Part shown: one piece after another, positions 8,967 through 18,300 of the stretch
Layout: the number at the start of each line of letters is the position of its first letter
How positions within the stretch are numbered: the stretch's first letter is position 1
Assembly: GCA_042408445.1 (NCBI GenBank)
Contig: JBHORC010000040.1
Coordinates: 124,001 to 188,000 of the forward strand
From: CF-46 sp042408445
GTDB taxonomy: Bacteria; Chloroflexota; Limnocylindria; Limnocylindrales; CSP1-4
Length of the DNA: 64,000 bases
Direction: 5' to 3'
Notes under the pieces: generated by a model
What the model was told of the DNA's origin: nothing
The model's input: only the letters and a program-made list of their open reading frames with translations
The model's database searches: none
Made by a program: the position numbers and the translations under genes

Positions 8967-9584
8967 CTAGCGAACGGCCGGCACGGATCGGGCGCCCGTG
9001 TACCCGTGCTCGGCAACCTCGGAGGCGCGGGCACGGTACGCCTCGGGACTCGGCGGCGTCTTCGCCCGGAACCCGTCGACCATCCGGTTGTACATCGAGA
9101 ACGCCGCGGCGATCAGGACCGCCAGCTGGACGTCGGCGTCACTCGCGCCGGCGTCCCGGGCCGCGGCCACGTCTGCATCAGTCAGCTCCAGCGCGTTCCG
9201 CCCGACGCGCCGAGCGATGTGGAGCAGCGCCTGGACCTTCGCATCGAGGCCGTCGGAGGATCCGGTCTTGATCACGTCGATCATCGGGACGAGCGTGTCG
9301 CCACCGCTCCGTTCGAGGACCGCGGTCGCGAACGCGCCGTGCGAGTCCATGCAGTAGAAGCAGTCGTTGGCCGCGGAGACGGCCGTCGCCAACATCTCGC
9401 GCTCGGCCCGGCTGATCGTCGCGCCGGGAAAGTCGTTGACGAGCAGCTCGTCCGCCAGGCCGCGGAGGTGGACGCCGAGCGCGGGCGTCAGGTTGATCGC
9501 CGCGAGGATTCCGGGCGCGTCCGGGATCCCGGCGACGATCGGTCGCTGTTGGGCGCGCCGTTCGCGTTCCTCGTCGCGAGCCAT
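8967..9584 (-). CDS. AhpD/CMD-like peroxidase-related protein
   Basis: A 205-residue carboxymuconolactone decarboxylase-fold protein. The redox motif CFYC (Cys75, Cys78) is followed by His82 in DSHG, the arrangement that supplies thiol-dependent peroxidase activity in AhpD-type members. The length and the C-terminal second helical repeat fit the 'peroxidase-related enzyme' subgroup rather than short CMD proteins. A role in detoxifying organic hydroperoxides is likely but the electron donor is unknown; no ahpC is adjacent. Start ATG 9584 has GAGGAG five bases upstream. It is transcribed away from the RnfD-like gene. Confidence 0.85.
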   Translation of the reverse strand: MARDEERERRAQQRPIVAGIPDAPGILAAINLTPALGVHLRGLADELLVNDFPGATISRAEREMLATAVSAANDCFYCMDSHGAFATAVLERSGGDTLVPMIDVIKTGSSDGLDAKVQALLHIARRVGRNALELTDADVAAARDAGASDADVQLAVLIAAAFSMYNRMVDGFRAKTPPSPEAYRARASEVAEHGYTGARSVPAVR

Positions 9585-9702
9585 CGAATCTCCTCATGCA
9601 CTGGTCTCTGCGGAGCCGCGGACCGAACGGTGTGCGATCGCGTTCCTCGACGCCTCGCGCCGCGGTGTGCGCAGCCGACGCCGTGCCGGCGAGCGCGCTG
9701 CG

Positions 9703-9708
9703 TATCCT
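9703..9708 (+). promoter_or_regulatory. Candidate -10 box (TATCCT) for the RnfD-like gene
   Basis: TATCCT ends 11 bases before the ATG at 9720, implying a leader of only a few bases. That agrees with the absence of a ribosome-binding site before this start. Confidence 0.35.
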
Positions 9709-9719
9709 ATGCACCCGTC

Positions 9720-11297
9720 ATGACCGCCCGCTCGCTGTCTCTTCGCGGCACCCCGTATCCGGTCGTTCTTCCAAACGTCCGGGACCCGCGGCTGCACGTG
9801 GCGTCCGTCATCGTGACGGTCCACGTCCTCGGCCAGGTGGGCCTCCATTTCTGGGTCAGCATCCCGCAGATCCTCGCCGCGATCCTGACGTGCGCCGTCC
9901 TCGAGGTCGCGATCACCTTCCGTCAGACGCGGATGCTCGTCTGGCCGGCGAGCGCGATGCTGACCGGCAGCGGCGTTGCCCTGATCCTCCGCGTCGTCGG
10001 GACGCAACCCGACCAGCCGTGGAGCACGAACGCGTGGTACGTCTACGCGATCGTCGCCGGGCTGTCGCTGCTGTCGAAGTACGTGATCCGCTACCGCGGC
10101 AGCCACGTCTTCAACCCGTCGAACATCGGGCTCGTCGTGGCGTTCATCGTGCTCGGCACGACGCGTGTCGAGCCGCTCGATTTCTGGTGGGCGCCGCTCG
10201 ACGTCTGGATGCTCGCCGCGTATGCCGTGATCCTCGTCGGCGGGCTGCTGATCACCCGGCGCCTGCATCTCCTGGCACTGGCCGCTGCCTTCTGGATCAC
10301 GCTCGCGATCGGCCTCGGGATCCTGGCGGCGTCCGGCCACTGCATGACGGCCCGCTGGGCGTTCGCGCCAGTCTGCGGCGCCGACTACTGGCGGGTGGTC
10401 GTCACGTCGCCCGAGGTGCTCATCTTCCTGTTCTTCATGATCACCGATCCGAAGACCGTCCCCACGGGCGCCATCGGGCGGGTGCTGTTCGGCATCCTCG
10501 TCGCCATCGCGAGCACGCTCCTGATGGCGCCGCAGACCGACGAGTTCGGAACCAAGGTCGCGCTCCTCTCGGGTCTCGTCGCCCTGTGCGCGCTGCGGCC
10601 GGTCCTGGACCGGGTGCTGCCGAAGGCCGGGTCGCCATCGGACGATCCACGGGCGATCCTGGCCCGGATCGTGGGCATTGGCACGGTCGCGAGCGCGGCG
10701 CGACGGGGAGCGCGTGTCGCACTCGTCGCCGTCTCGGTGCTCGCCCTCGGGGTGGGTGTCGTTGTCGCCGGGACGCCGGCTCGCGGCAGGATCTCGGTGA
10801 ACGCATCCGAGGTCCTGGACCGCGTTCCCCACGCGATCGATCCCGGGACGTTCCCGGCGATCACCGTCCAGGTCGAGGCGTGGGACGGCTCGACCGCGGT
10901 GCCGATCGCCCGGGGGATCCTCGTGACGCTCGCCGAGGATCTCGAGCTCGAGAACCAGGCGCTCCTGCAGCGTGACGCCACGATCCTCGCCGCCGCCGAT
11001 CACGGCGATCGGCTTCGCGAGATGGAGGCCGCGGTCGATGCGGCGCGGGCGGCGGGTCGGGCGACGATCGCCCATTACACGTTCCAGTCCGTCAATGTCG
11101 TCGTGATCTCGCCGTTCGGCGTGCAGACCGGCGGCAGCATCGGCTTCGTCTCGAGCGGGACGGTCATGACGGAGACGGTGGACTCGACGGGCGCCGTGCT
11201 CGACCGCCAGACGTCGCCGTTCAACCTGACGTTCGCGGTCCGCCGCCCGACCGGCGACCGGTGGCTGATCGTCGGGGTCCTGCCGCCGAGCGGCTGA
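9720..11297 (+). CDS. RnfD/NqrB-like membrane protein with a C-terminal extracytoplasmic domain
   Basis: A 525-residue protein. Residues 1-300 hold about eight hydrophobic segments with the RnfD/NqrB hallmark GSHVFNPSNIGLV and a later TDPKTVPTGAIGRVLFG loop, the region where Rnf/Nqr D/B subunits carry covalently bound flavin on Thr. After another transmembrane segment (about 325-345) comes a soluble region of about 180 residues. It has a heptad-like helical stretch near 400-440 and a beta-rich end (VNVVVISPFGVQTGG), resembling NTF2-like domains. No other Rnf or Nqr subunits flank the gene, so this is a stand-alone homologue of unknown redox partner. ATG 9720 was chosen because the membrane protein begins there; the open frame reaches back to 9006 only as a shadow of the AhpD-like gene. 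Confidence 0.75.
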   Translation: MTARSLSLRGTPYPVVLPNVRDPRLHVASVIVTVHVLGQVGLHFWVSIPQILAAILTCAVLEVAITFRQTRMLVWPASAMLTGSGVALILRVVGTQPDQPWSTNAWYVYAIVAGLSLLSKYVIRYRGSHVFNPSNIGLVVAFIVLGTTRVEPLDFWWAPLDVWMLAAYAVILVGGLLITRRLHLLALAAAFWITLAIGLGILAASGHCMTARWAFAPVCGADYWRVVVTSPEVLIFLFFMITDPKTVPTGAIGRVLFGILVAIASTLLMAPQTDEFGTKVALLSGLVALCALRPVLDRVLPKAGSPSDDPRAILARIVGIGTVASAARRGARVALVAVSVLALGVGVVVAGTPARGRISVNASEVLDRVPHAIDPGTFPAITVQVEAWDGSTAVPIARGILVTLAEDLELENQALLQRDATILAAADHGDRLREMEAAVDAARAAGRATIAHYTFQSVNVVVISPFGVQTGGSIGFVSSGTVMTETVDSTGAVLDRQTSPFNLTFAVRRPTGDRWLIVGVLPPSG

Positions 11298-11368
11298 CGC
11301 GTCCGTCCCCGGGCGGAGGTCGGATCGACGAGCGCTGGGCGGCGCCCCAGGTCTGGCCCGAGGGGCGA

Positions 11369-11857
11369 TCAGGCGGGCGCCGGCTGCTCCCGGAGCTCCG
11401 CAGCGGCACGGCGGACCGCCTCGATGATCGGCTGATAGCCGGTGCAGCGGCAGAGGTTGCCCGCCAGCCCGTCGCGGATCGCGTCGTCGGATGGATCGGG
11501 GTCGACGGCCAGCAGTGCGGCTGCCGAGATGAGCATTCCGGGCGTGCAGAACCCGCACTGGATTCCGCCTCCCTCGAGGAACGCGCGCTGGAGCGGGTGC
11601 AGGGTGTCGCCGGGTCCGGCGAGCCCTTCGACCGTCGTCACGCGCCGGCCGGCGGCCTGCATCGCCAGGTAGGAACACGAGTTCACGGGGCGGCCGTCGA
11701 CCAGGACCATGCACGCGCCGCACTCGGAATCGTCGCAGCCCTCCTTCGCCCCGGTCCGGCCGAGGTCGTCGCGGAGGACCCGCAGCAGGCTGCGGGCGGG
11801 GTCGATCGCGGCCGTCAGGGCGACCCCGTCGACGGTGAGCTCGAGGATCTCGGCCAT
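11369..11857 (-). CDS. 2Fe-2S subunit of a molybdenum hydroxylase (CoxS-like)
   Basis: Small iron-sulfur subunit, 162 residues, that carries electrons from the Mo site to FAD in xanthine dehydrogenase-family hydroxylases. All eight cysteines of the two [2Fe-2S] clusters are visible: Cys41, 46, 49 and 61 for the plant-ferredoxin type, and Cys101, 104, 136 and 138 for the C-terminal helical type (CGFCTPG...CRCTGY). Start ATG 11857 has AGGAGG seven bases upstream. It is the last gene of a large-medium-small operon, two bases after the FAD subunit. Confidence 0.92.
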   Translation of the reverse strand: MAEILELTVDGVALTAAIDPARSLLRVLRDDLGRTGAKEGCDDSECGACMVLVDGRPVNSCSYLAMQAAGRRVTTVEGLAGPGDTLHPLQRAFLEGGGIQCGFCTPGMLISAAALLAVDPDPSDDAIRDGLAGNLCRCTGYQPIIEAVRRAAAELREQPAPA

Positions 11858-11859
11858 CG

Positions 11860-12774
11860 TCAGACCTCCTGGCCGTGCGCCCAGCGCGACGCCGGGATCG
11901 GGATGTCGGAACCGCCCGCGCGGGCCATGGCGGCGGCGACCGCCCGGCGGACGACGACGTCGAGCATCGCCCGGCGGTAGTCGGCGCTCGCCCGGACGTC
12001 GCTGATGGGCGCGGACGCGGCCGCAGCGGCGACACCTGCTGCCCGGGCAGCGTCGTGATCCGCGGGTCGGCCGATGAGCGCGGCCTCGGCCTCGGCGGCA
12101 CGGACGACGGTCGGCGCGACGGCCGTCAACGCGACGCGGGCGTCGGCCACGGTGCCCGCGCCGTCGAGCGTGACGAGGACTGCGGCACCGACCACGGCGA
12201 TCTCCATCGCTCGGCGGTACTCGAGACGGATGTAGGCACTGCCGCTGTTCGCTGCGAGCGACGGCAGCGCAACCGAGGTGAGGAGCTCGCCAGGATCCGC
12301 CACGGTCCGGCCCGGTCCGGCGGCGAGCTCGGCAACCGGAACGGTTCGGGATCCTGACGCGCCCGCGAGAGCCACGACCGCCCCGAAGACGATGAGCGGC
12401 GCAGTCGTCTCGGCGGCCGGCGAGGCGTTCATCAGGTTGCCGCCGATCGTGCCGGTGGACCGCGTCGCGGGCGAGCCGACGATCGAGGCGGCGTCGGCAA
12501 GCGCGCTCCAGCGGGCCCGGATCTCGGGCGACGCCGCGAGCCAGGCATGGGACGTCAACGCGCCGAGGACGAGGCCGCCGTCGGCGCCAGGTCGCGTGCC
12601 GGCCAGCTCGGCGATCCGGTCGATCGCGACGACGGACTCGGGCAGCGGCCGACGGCCCTGCCGCGCCCCGACGACGAGATCGGTCCCTCCGGCAACCGGG
12701 CGCGCTGCCCCGTCGGCGGCGAGGATCGCGAGCGCGTCCGAGAGGGCCGTCGGTGCGGCGAAGCGGCTCGTCAT
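11860..12774 (-). CDS. FAD-binding subunit of a molybdenum hydroxylase (CoxM-like)
   Basis: A 304-residue flavoprotein subunit. The N-terminal FAD-binding fold shows PVAGGTDLVV, and the second dinucleotide loop is seen as the TRSTGTIGGNLMNASPAAE segment, both classic for CoxM/XdhB. It accepts electrons from the two Fe-S clusters and passes them to NAD or a quinone; which one cannot be told. The start ATG at 12774 overlaps the stop of the molybdopterin subunit by four bases, and the Fe-S subunit follows within two bases, so the three are translationally coupled. Confidence 0.9.
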   Translation of the reverse strand: MTSRFAAPTALSDALAILAADGAARPVAGGTDLVVGARQGRRPLPESVVAIDRIAELAGTRPGADGGLVLGALTSHAWLAASPEIRARWSALADAASIVGSPATRSTGTIGGNLMNASPAAETTAPLIVFGAVVALAGASGSRTVPVAELAAGPGRTVADPGELLTSVALPSLAANSGSAYIRLEYRRAMEIAVVGAAVLVTLDGAGTVADARVALTAVAPTVVRAAEAEAALIGRPADHDAARAAGVAAAAASAPISDVRASADYRRAMLDVVVRRAVAAAMARAGGSDIPIPASRWAHGQEV

Positions 12775-15176
12775 GGTCGCGACCTCGAGCCGGCGGCTGC
12801 GAATCCACCCGCCGTCGCCGCAGCCGTGTGGCCCGGCCCGAACGGCGCATTGGCCTCCGCCGCTCCATCGTCGCCGGTCGTGATCGCCCGCCAGACCCGC
12901 TCCGGTGTCATCGGCAGGCGTCGGACCCGGGTGCCGGTGGCGGCGGCAATCGCGTTCGCGACGGCGCCGGCGGTCGGGACGATCGGCGGCTCCCCGACAC
13001 CCTTCGAGCCTCGGGGTCCGCCGTTCGAGGCCGCGTTCTCGACGAAGACGACGTCGATCCGCGGCGCATCGGCGCTCGTGAGCAGCTTGTAGTCGAGCAG
13101 GGTGGGGTTGCGCTGCCGCCCGTCGTCGCCGTATCGCGTGCCCTCGAGCGTCGCGTTGCCGAGCGACATCACGACGCCGCCGGTGATCTGGCCGAGCGCG
13201 CCGGTCGGGTTCAGGACGCGGCCGACGTCCGTCGCCGCGACCACCGCTCGCGTCCGGACGATCCCCGTCGCCGGGTCGACGACCACGCGCGCCGCGTGGC
13301 AGAAGAAGGTTGGCGAGGCAAACGCCTCGAAGCCGAGCCGGCCGACACAGGCGGAGGCGTCATGCTCCGGTGCGTCAGGTGGCATCCCGGAGCCGCGGGC
13401 GAGGAGCAGCGCGCCGCCATGGGCCGTGGACGCGAGCGCCGCGATCGTGACCCGTCGATCCGGGCTGCCCTTGACGCCGACCTCGCCGTCTGCGAGCTCG
13501 AGATCATCGACGCTCGCTTCGAGGGTCTGGGCCGCGAGCTCGAGCAGCTGGCGGCGCACCTCGCGGGCCGCCTCGACGACCGCTCGGCCGTTGTTGAACG
13601 TCGTCTGGCTGCCGGAGCTGCCGCCGTCGTACGGGCCGGTGTCGGTGTCCTGGTAGGTGATCGCGAACTGGTCCGGGCGCATGCCGAGCTCCTCGGCGGC
13701 GAGGATCGCGAGCGCCATCACCGCGCCGGTTCCGTTCTCCTGCGCTCCCGTGACGATCCGGCCGCTCCCATCGGATTCGAGCCGGACGAACGCACCGGAC
13801 GGCCCGGGCGCGCTGAACCACCAGCCCGACGCGATCCCGATCGCCTCGTTCGGGGCCAACGGACCGTCGGCCATCACCCGCTCGACCGCCAGGTCGAGGG
13901 TCTGGATCGCGCCATCGCCCTCGTGGCGCTGCCGCGTGGGGCCCTCGTCGCCGTCGCGGACGAGGTTGCGCCGCCGGAACTCCGCCGGGTCGAGGCCGAC
14001 CCGCGCCGCAACGACGTCGTGGTGCTGCTCGACGGCCCAGCAGGCCTGCGGCCCCGTTGGCGCGCGGACGGAGCCCGATGGTGTCCGGTTCGTGTAGACG
14101 GTGAGCGCCTCGATCTCGAGATCGGGGATCCGGTACGGACCCGCAACCATCATCGCGGCGACCTGGCCGAGGACCGGTGTATCGCTCGCGTACGCCCCGG
14201 AATCGAGCAGGATCCGGGCGGTTCGGGCGAGGATCGTGCCGTTCTCGTCAACGCCGGTCGCGACGTCGACGACCATCGCGTGGGTCACCTTGTCCGGGGC
14301 GATGAACTCCTCGCGCCGCGTCAGGACGAGCCGCACGGGTCGCCGGCAGGCACGGGCCAGGGCCGCGACGTGCGCCTCGAAATGGAAGTCGCACTTGCCG
14401 CCGAAGCCGCCTCCGAGGTGGCTCACGACGATCCGGACCTTGTGCTCGGCGATCTCGAGAACCTCGGCCGTCTTGGCCCGAGCTGCGAACGGGACCTGGG
14501 TGCTCGAATAGATCGTCACCCGGTCGCCCGACCAGTCCGCCGTGACGCTGTGCGGCTCGATCGGCACGGGGTGGGCCATGTCCGCGACGTATCGCTCGCG
14601 GACCACGATCGGCGCCGCGGCGATGGCTGTCTGGGCATCGCCCTTGACGATCGTCGAGCGGCTGGCGAGGTTCCCGGCCGGGGCGATGTTCGGGTCATGG
14701 GCGTAGCCGTCGATCGCGTCGTGGACGAGCGGCGAGCCTGGCTCGAGCGCGGCCTCGACGTCGAGGATCGGCGGCAGGTCCTCGTAGTCGACCTCGATCG
14801 CGTCCACCGCGGCCGCGGCGATCTCCGGCGTCAGGGCGGCGACCGCAGCGACGACCTCGCCTTCGAAGCGGACGACGTCGCGGGCGAACAGCGTCCGGTC
14901 CAGGAGGTAGTCGAACGAGCCGTATCGCCGATCCGGAACGTCCTCCGCGGTCAGGACGGCGAGGACGCCGGGCAGCGCCCGGGCGCGGGACGGATCGAGT
15001 CGCCGGATCCTCGCGTGCGCGCGGCCGGCGAGGAGCAGGCGGGCGTGGACGAGGCCGGGAAACGACAGGTCCGCCGTGTAGCGCGCCTGACCGGTCGCCT
15101 TAGCCTGGCCATCGGCGCGAATCCACGGCCGCTCGCTCGATCGAGTCGTGTCCGTCGGGCTGACCGGGTCCGTCAC
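12771..15176 (-). CDS. Molybdopterin-binding subunit of a xanthine dehydrogenase-family hydroxylase (not form I CO dehydrogenase)
   Basis: An 801-residue large subunit with the expected order: aldehyde-oxidase a/b hammerhead N-terminus (RARYTADLSFPG), then the Mo-cofactor domains with GGGFGGK and a QENGTG segment. The catalytic Glu lies in KGVGEPP near the C-terminus. The substrate-side loop reads GSVRAPTGPQ. Form I CO dehydrogenases carry AYxCSFR there and form II AYRGAGR; neither is present, so the enzyme most likely hydroxylates an aldehyde, purine or heterocycle. The GTG start has GAGGAGG 12 bases upstream. It leads the operon and overlaps the FAD subunit by four bases. No maturation genes are in the window. 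Confidence 0.88.
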   Translation of the reverse strand: MTDPVSPTDTTRSSERPWIRADGQAKATGQARYTADLSFPGLVHARLLLAGRAHARIRRLDPSRARALPGVLAVLTAEDVPDRRYGSFDYLLDRTLFARDVVRFEGEVVAAVAALTPEIAAAAVDAIEVDYEDLPPILDVEAALEPGSPLVHDAIDGYAHDPNIAPAGNLASRSTIVKGDAQTAIAAAPIVVRERYVADMAHPVPIEPHSVTADWSGDRVTIYSSTQVPFAARAKTAEVLEIAEHKVRIVVSHLGGGFGGKCDFHFEAHVAALARACRRPVRLVLTRREEFIAPDKVTHAMVVDVATGVDENGTILARTARILLDSGAYASDTPVLGQVAAMMVAGPYRIPDLEIEALTVYTNRTPSGSVRAPTGPQACWAVEQHHDVVAARVGLDPAEFRRRNLVRDGDEGPTRQRHEGDGAIQTLDLAVERVMADGPLAPNEAIGIASGWWFSAPGPSGAFVRLESDGSGRIVTGAQENGTGAVMALAILAAEELGMRPDQFAITYQDTDTGPYDGGSSGSQTTFNNGRAVVEAAREVRRQLLELAAQTLEASVDDLELADGEVGVKGSPDRRVTIAALASTAHGGALLLARGSGMPPDAPEHDASACVGRLGFEAFASPTFFCHAARVVVDPATGIVRTRAVVAATDVGRVLNPTGALGQITGGVVMSLGNATLEGTRYGDDGRQRNPTLLDYKLLTSADAPRIDVVFVENAASNGGPRGSKGVGEPPIVPTAGAVANAIAAATGTRVRRLPMTPERVWRAITTGDDGAAEANAPFGPGHTAAATAGGFAAAGSRSRP

Positions 15177-15323
15177 GCGGATCTCGCCTCCTCGTCCTGT
15201 CGGGAGCGTGACGATACGGGGTCGGCTCGGGCCGCGCCTCGACGGACCATCCTGTGCATCGCGACTCCCGGCTCCCGGAGGATCGCGCCCGTCGGCACCG
15301 AGGACGCTCCCCTGCCCCGTCGC

Positions 15324-18300
15324 CTAGCTGGCGGGCGCCGTCGGCATCGAAGCGCGGTCGAGCAGGACGTTGTCCAGCAGGACGCTGACCCGGATCGAGT
15401 CGGTCGCGCCGAGCCTCACTCGATCCGCGGCCGTCTTCCAGGTGCCCGTGGTGCGGCGGGCGAACGGCGACCCGAGCGCTGACCCCGCCGGCGCAAGCCA
15501 CGCCTCGATGATCCCGTTGGATCCCGTGCCCCGCTTCTGGTGGAACCCGACGATGTACGTCGTCCCAACGGTGAGGACCGGAGAGTCGGCGAGGGTTGTC
15601 GAGCCGATCCGGAGCCGCAACCTGCGCGTCGTCAGGAGCACCAGGTTGCCCTGGGTCGTTCCGCCGTTCGTGATGAGCAGGAGTTGGGCGTTGTTCGTGG
15701 GCGTCGCGGTCAGCCGGACGAGGAACGAGCCGTACAGGTCGTCGGTTGCCGTGAACGACTCCTCGACATAGGCCGTCGTGTTCGTGATCCGGGCAGAGCC
15801 TCCGCCGCCCAGCGGCGTCGTCGTGTCGCGGGTGATCGTCCCGGACGTCCGATCCGCGCCATGGACGGCGTCCGTCAGGGTCGGGTCGAAGGTGATGTCC
15901 TTCAGCCTGGTCGTCGCGACGGGGTTGACGGTGATCACCTGCGTCGCGGTCGTGAATCCGCCTGCGTTCGTCGCAGTCAACGTGATCGTGTACGTGCCGG
16001 CGGCGCTGTAGGTGTGGGGAGCGGGTGTCCTGCTCGTGACCGCCGTGCTGCCGTCGCCGAAGCTCCAGCTCCAGCTCGTCGGGCTGCCGGTCGATGTGTC
16101 CGTCACCGAGACCGCGAGCGGCGCAGTGCCGGACAACGGCGTCGCGGTGAACGAAGCCACGGGCTTGGGAACCGTGACCGTGACCGGCATCGTGGCCGAC
16201 GACGGACCGCCGCTGTTGCTTGCGGTCAGCTTGATCGTGTATGCGCCCGGCGTGCTGTAGACGTGCGCCGGGGGGTTCTGCGCGGTGACGATCGCCGTGT
16301 TGTCCCCGAAGTCCCACGCCCAGCTTGTCGGCGTCCCGGTCGACCGATCACTGACGGTGACGCTCAGTGGCGCAGGGCCGGTCGACGGGCTGACCGTGAA
16401 CGCCGCCACGGGCCGCGGCGGATTGACGACGACCTGGCGCGTCGCCTGGTTCGTTCCGCCGGCCGTCCCCGCCGTGAGCGTGATCGTGTAGGTGCCGGCG
16501 GCGGCGTAGCGATGGGTGCCAGGCTGCTGAGCGGTCACCGGGGCGGATCCATCGCCGAAGTCCCAGCTCCAGCTGGTCGGGTTCCCGGTCGACGTGTCGG
16601 TCACGGCGACGTCGAGGGGAACGCTGCCCGACTGCGGCGCCACGGTGAAGGAGGCGAGCGGCGCCGGCGGGTCGACCGTGACCGTGATGGGAAGGGACGA
16701 CGATCCGTGGGCGTTCTTCGCGGTGAGCGTCACGATGTAGGACCCAGCCTGGGTGTAGGTGTGGGCCGGAGGCGTCGGCCCCGTGTCGGTCGTGCTGTCA
16801 CCCCAGTCCCACGTCCAGCTGTCGGGGCCGTTCGTCGACCTGTCGGTCACGTTGACGGTGAGCGGTGCGGGTCCGCGCGCAGGGGTCACGGTGAACGACG
16901 CGGTCGGCGCCGGCGGTTCCGCGACGGCGACGCTGGCCGTCTCGGTGTCCGAACCCTGATCGTTGGTCGCCGTGAGCGTGATCGTGTAGGTCCCAGCATC
17001 GGCGTAGGTGTGGGGGCCAGGGTTCTGCCCGTCGACGGCCGGCGTCGAGTCGCCGAAGTCCCACGACCAGTTGGTCGGCAGGCCGTCGGAGTGGTCCGTG
17101 ACCGTGACCTGCAGCGGGGCGACTCCCTGGATCGGGGCCGCGTCGAACCTGGCAGTCGGTGCGATCGGCACGGCCGGCGCCTTCACGCTCGCGATGCTCG
17201 TCGCAATGTCCGACCCGACGTCATTCGTCGCTGTGAGCTTGACGGTGTAGTCGCCGGGCGCGTCGTAGGTGTGGGGTGCGGGGGCCGGCCCCTGGACCGG
17301 ATCCGAACCGTCTCCGAAGTCCCACGTCCAGCCGGTCGGGGAGTTCGTCGACGTGTCGTTGACCGACACGGTGAGGGGCGCCTCTCCGGTCTTCGGGGTC
17401 AGGGTGAACGACGCCGTCGGTGCCTGCGGCCCGGTGGCGAGGACCCGGAACGGAACCAGCAGGACGCCCTCCTGCACGCCGCGCGCATCGGAGTTGCTGC
17501 CGCGCAGGGCGAGCTTGTGGATGCCGGGCGACAGGGTTGACGTGTCGAGCGTCGCCTGGAACCAGTTCGTCCCCGTCGGAACGGGCGAGAGGCCACCGAT
17601 CGGAAGCTTGTCCGGGATCCGGCACTGGACGATCCCCGGATTGCCGTGATGGGCGTCGGGATCGACCGAGATCGAGCCGGCTCCCTGGTCGAACTTCACC
17701 TTGATCGTCTCCTGGCCCTGCGGCACGCCATCGCGGAGCCGGATGTAGTCGTCCGGATCCAGGTACGCGTTCGCGTACAGGAGACCCTCGTACCAGCCGG
17801 CCGCCCCGGAGGAGCGGGTGTACGCGTCCGAGCCGCCACCGGTGCACGTTCGGATGCAGATGTGCCAGCGCGTCGTCGTGAACTGCCGCTGGCCGAAGGC
17901 GTTCAGGTAGATGTTGTGGGTGAAGCGATGCTCCCAGCGACCCGGCAGCATGTTCGTGTAGTCGACGGTGAAGCTGTCCCAGGCCGTGCAGTCGGCCGTG
18001 TCACAGCTCCTCGACAACGGGATCTGGAGCGTCGGATCCGGGCCGTTTCCGTTGACCTGCAGCCGGAACCACGCGACCGTGCCCGGGATGTTGTGGAGGA
18101 GGTTCCGAACGTGGTACTGCACGACGCCGTCGACCGGTTGCAGCCACGGAACGCAGGCGCCGGTGTGGATGTGCCGGCCAGGAAAGGCCTCGCCCGTCTG
18201 CGTCCACCAGGACTGGGATTCGATGAAGATCCGCGGCTCGGGGTACATCCCGCCGGCCGGCTCGTCCGCGGGCGCGCCAAGGCACTTGAACTGACCGACC

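Noticed and set aside
12771..15176. CO dehydrogenase large subunit
   Set aside because: The AYxCSFR (form I) and AYRGAGR (form II) loops are absent.
15926..17424. CRISPR-like periodic repeats
   Set aside because: The period is about 250 bases, units are coding and correspond to PKD domains.
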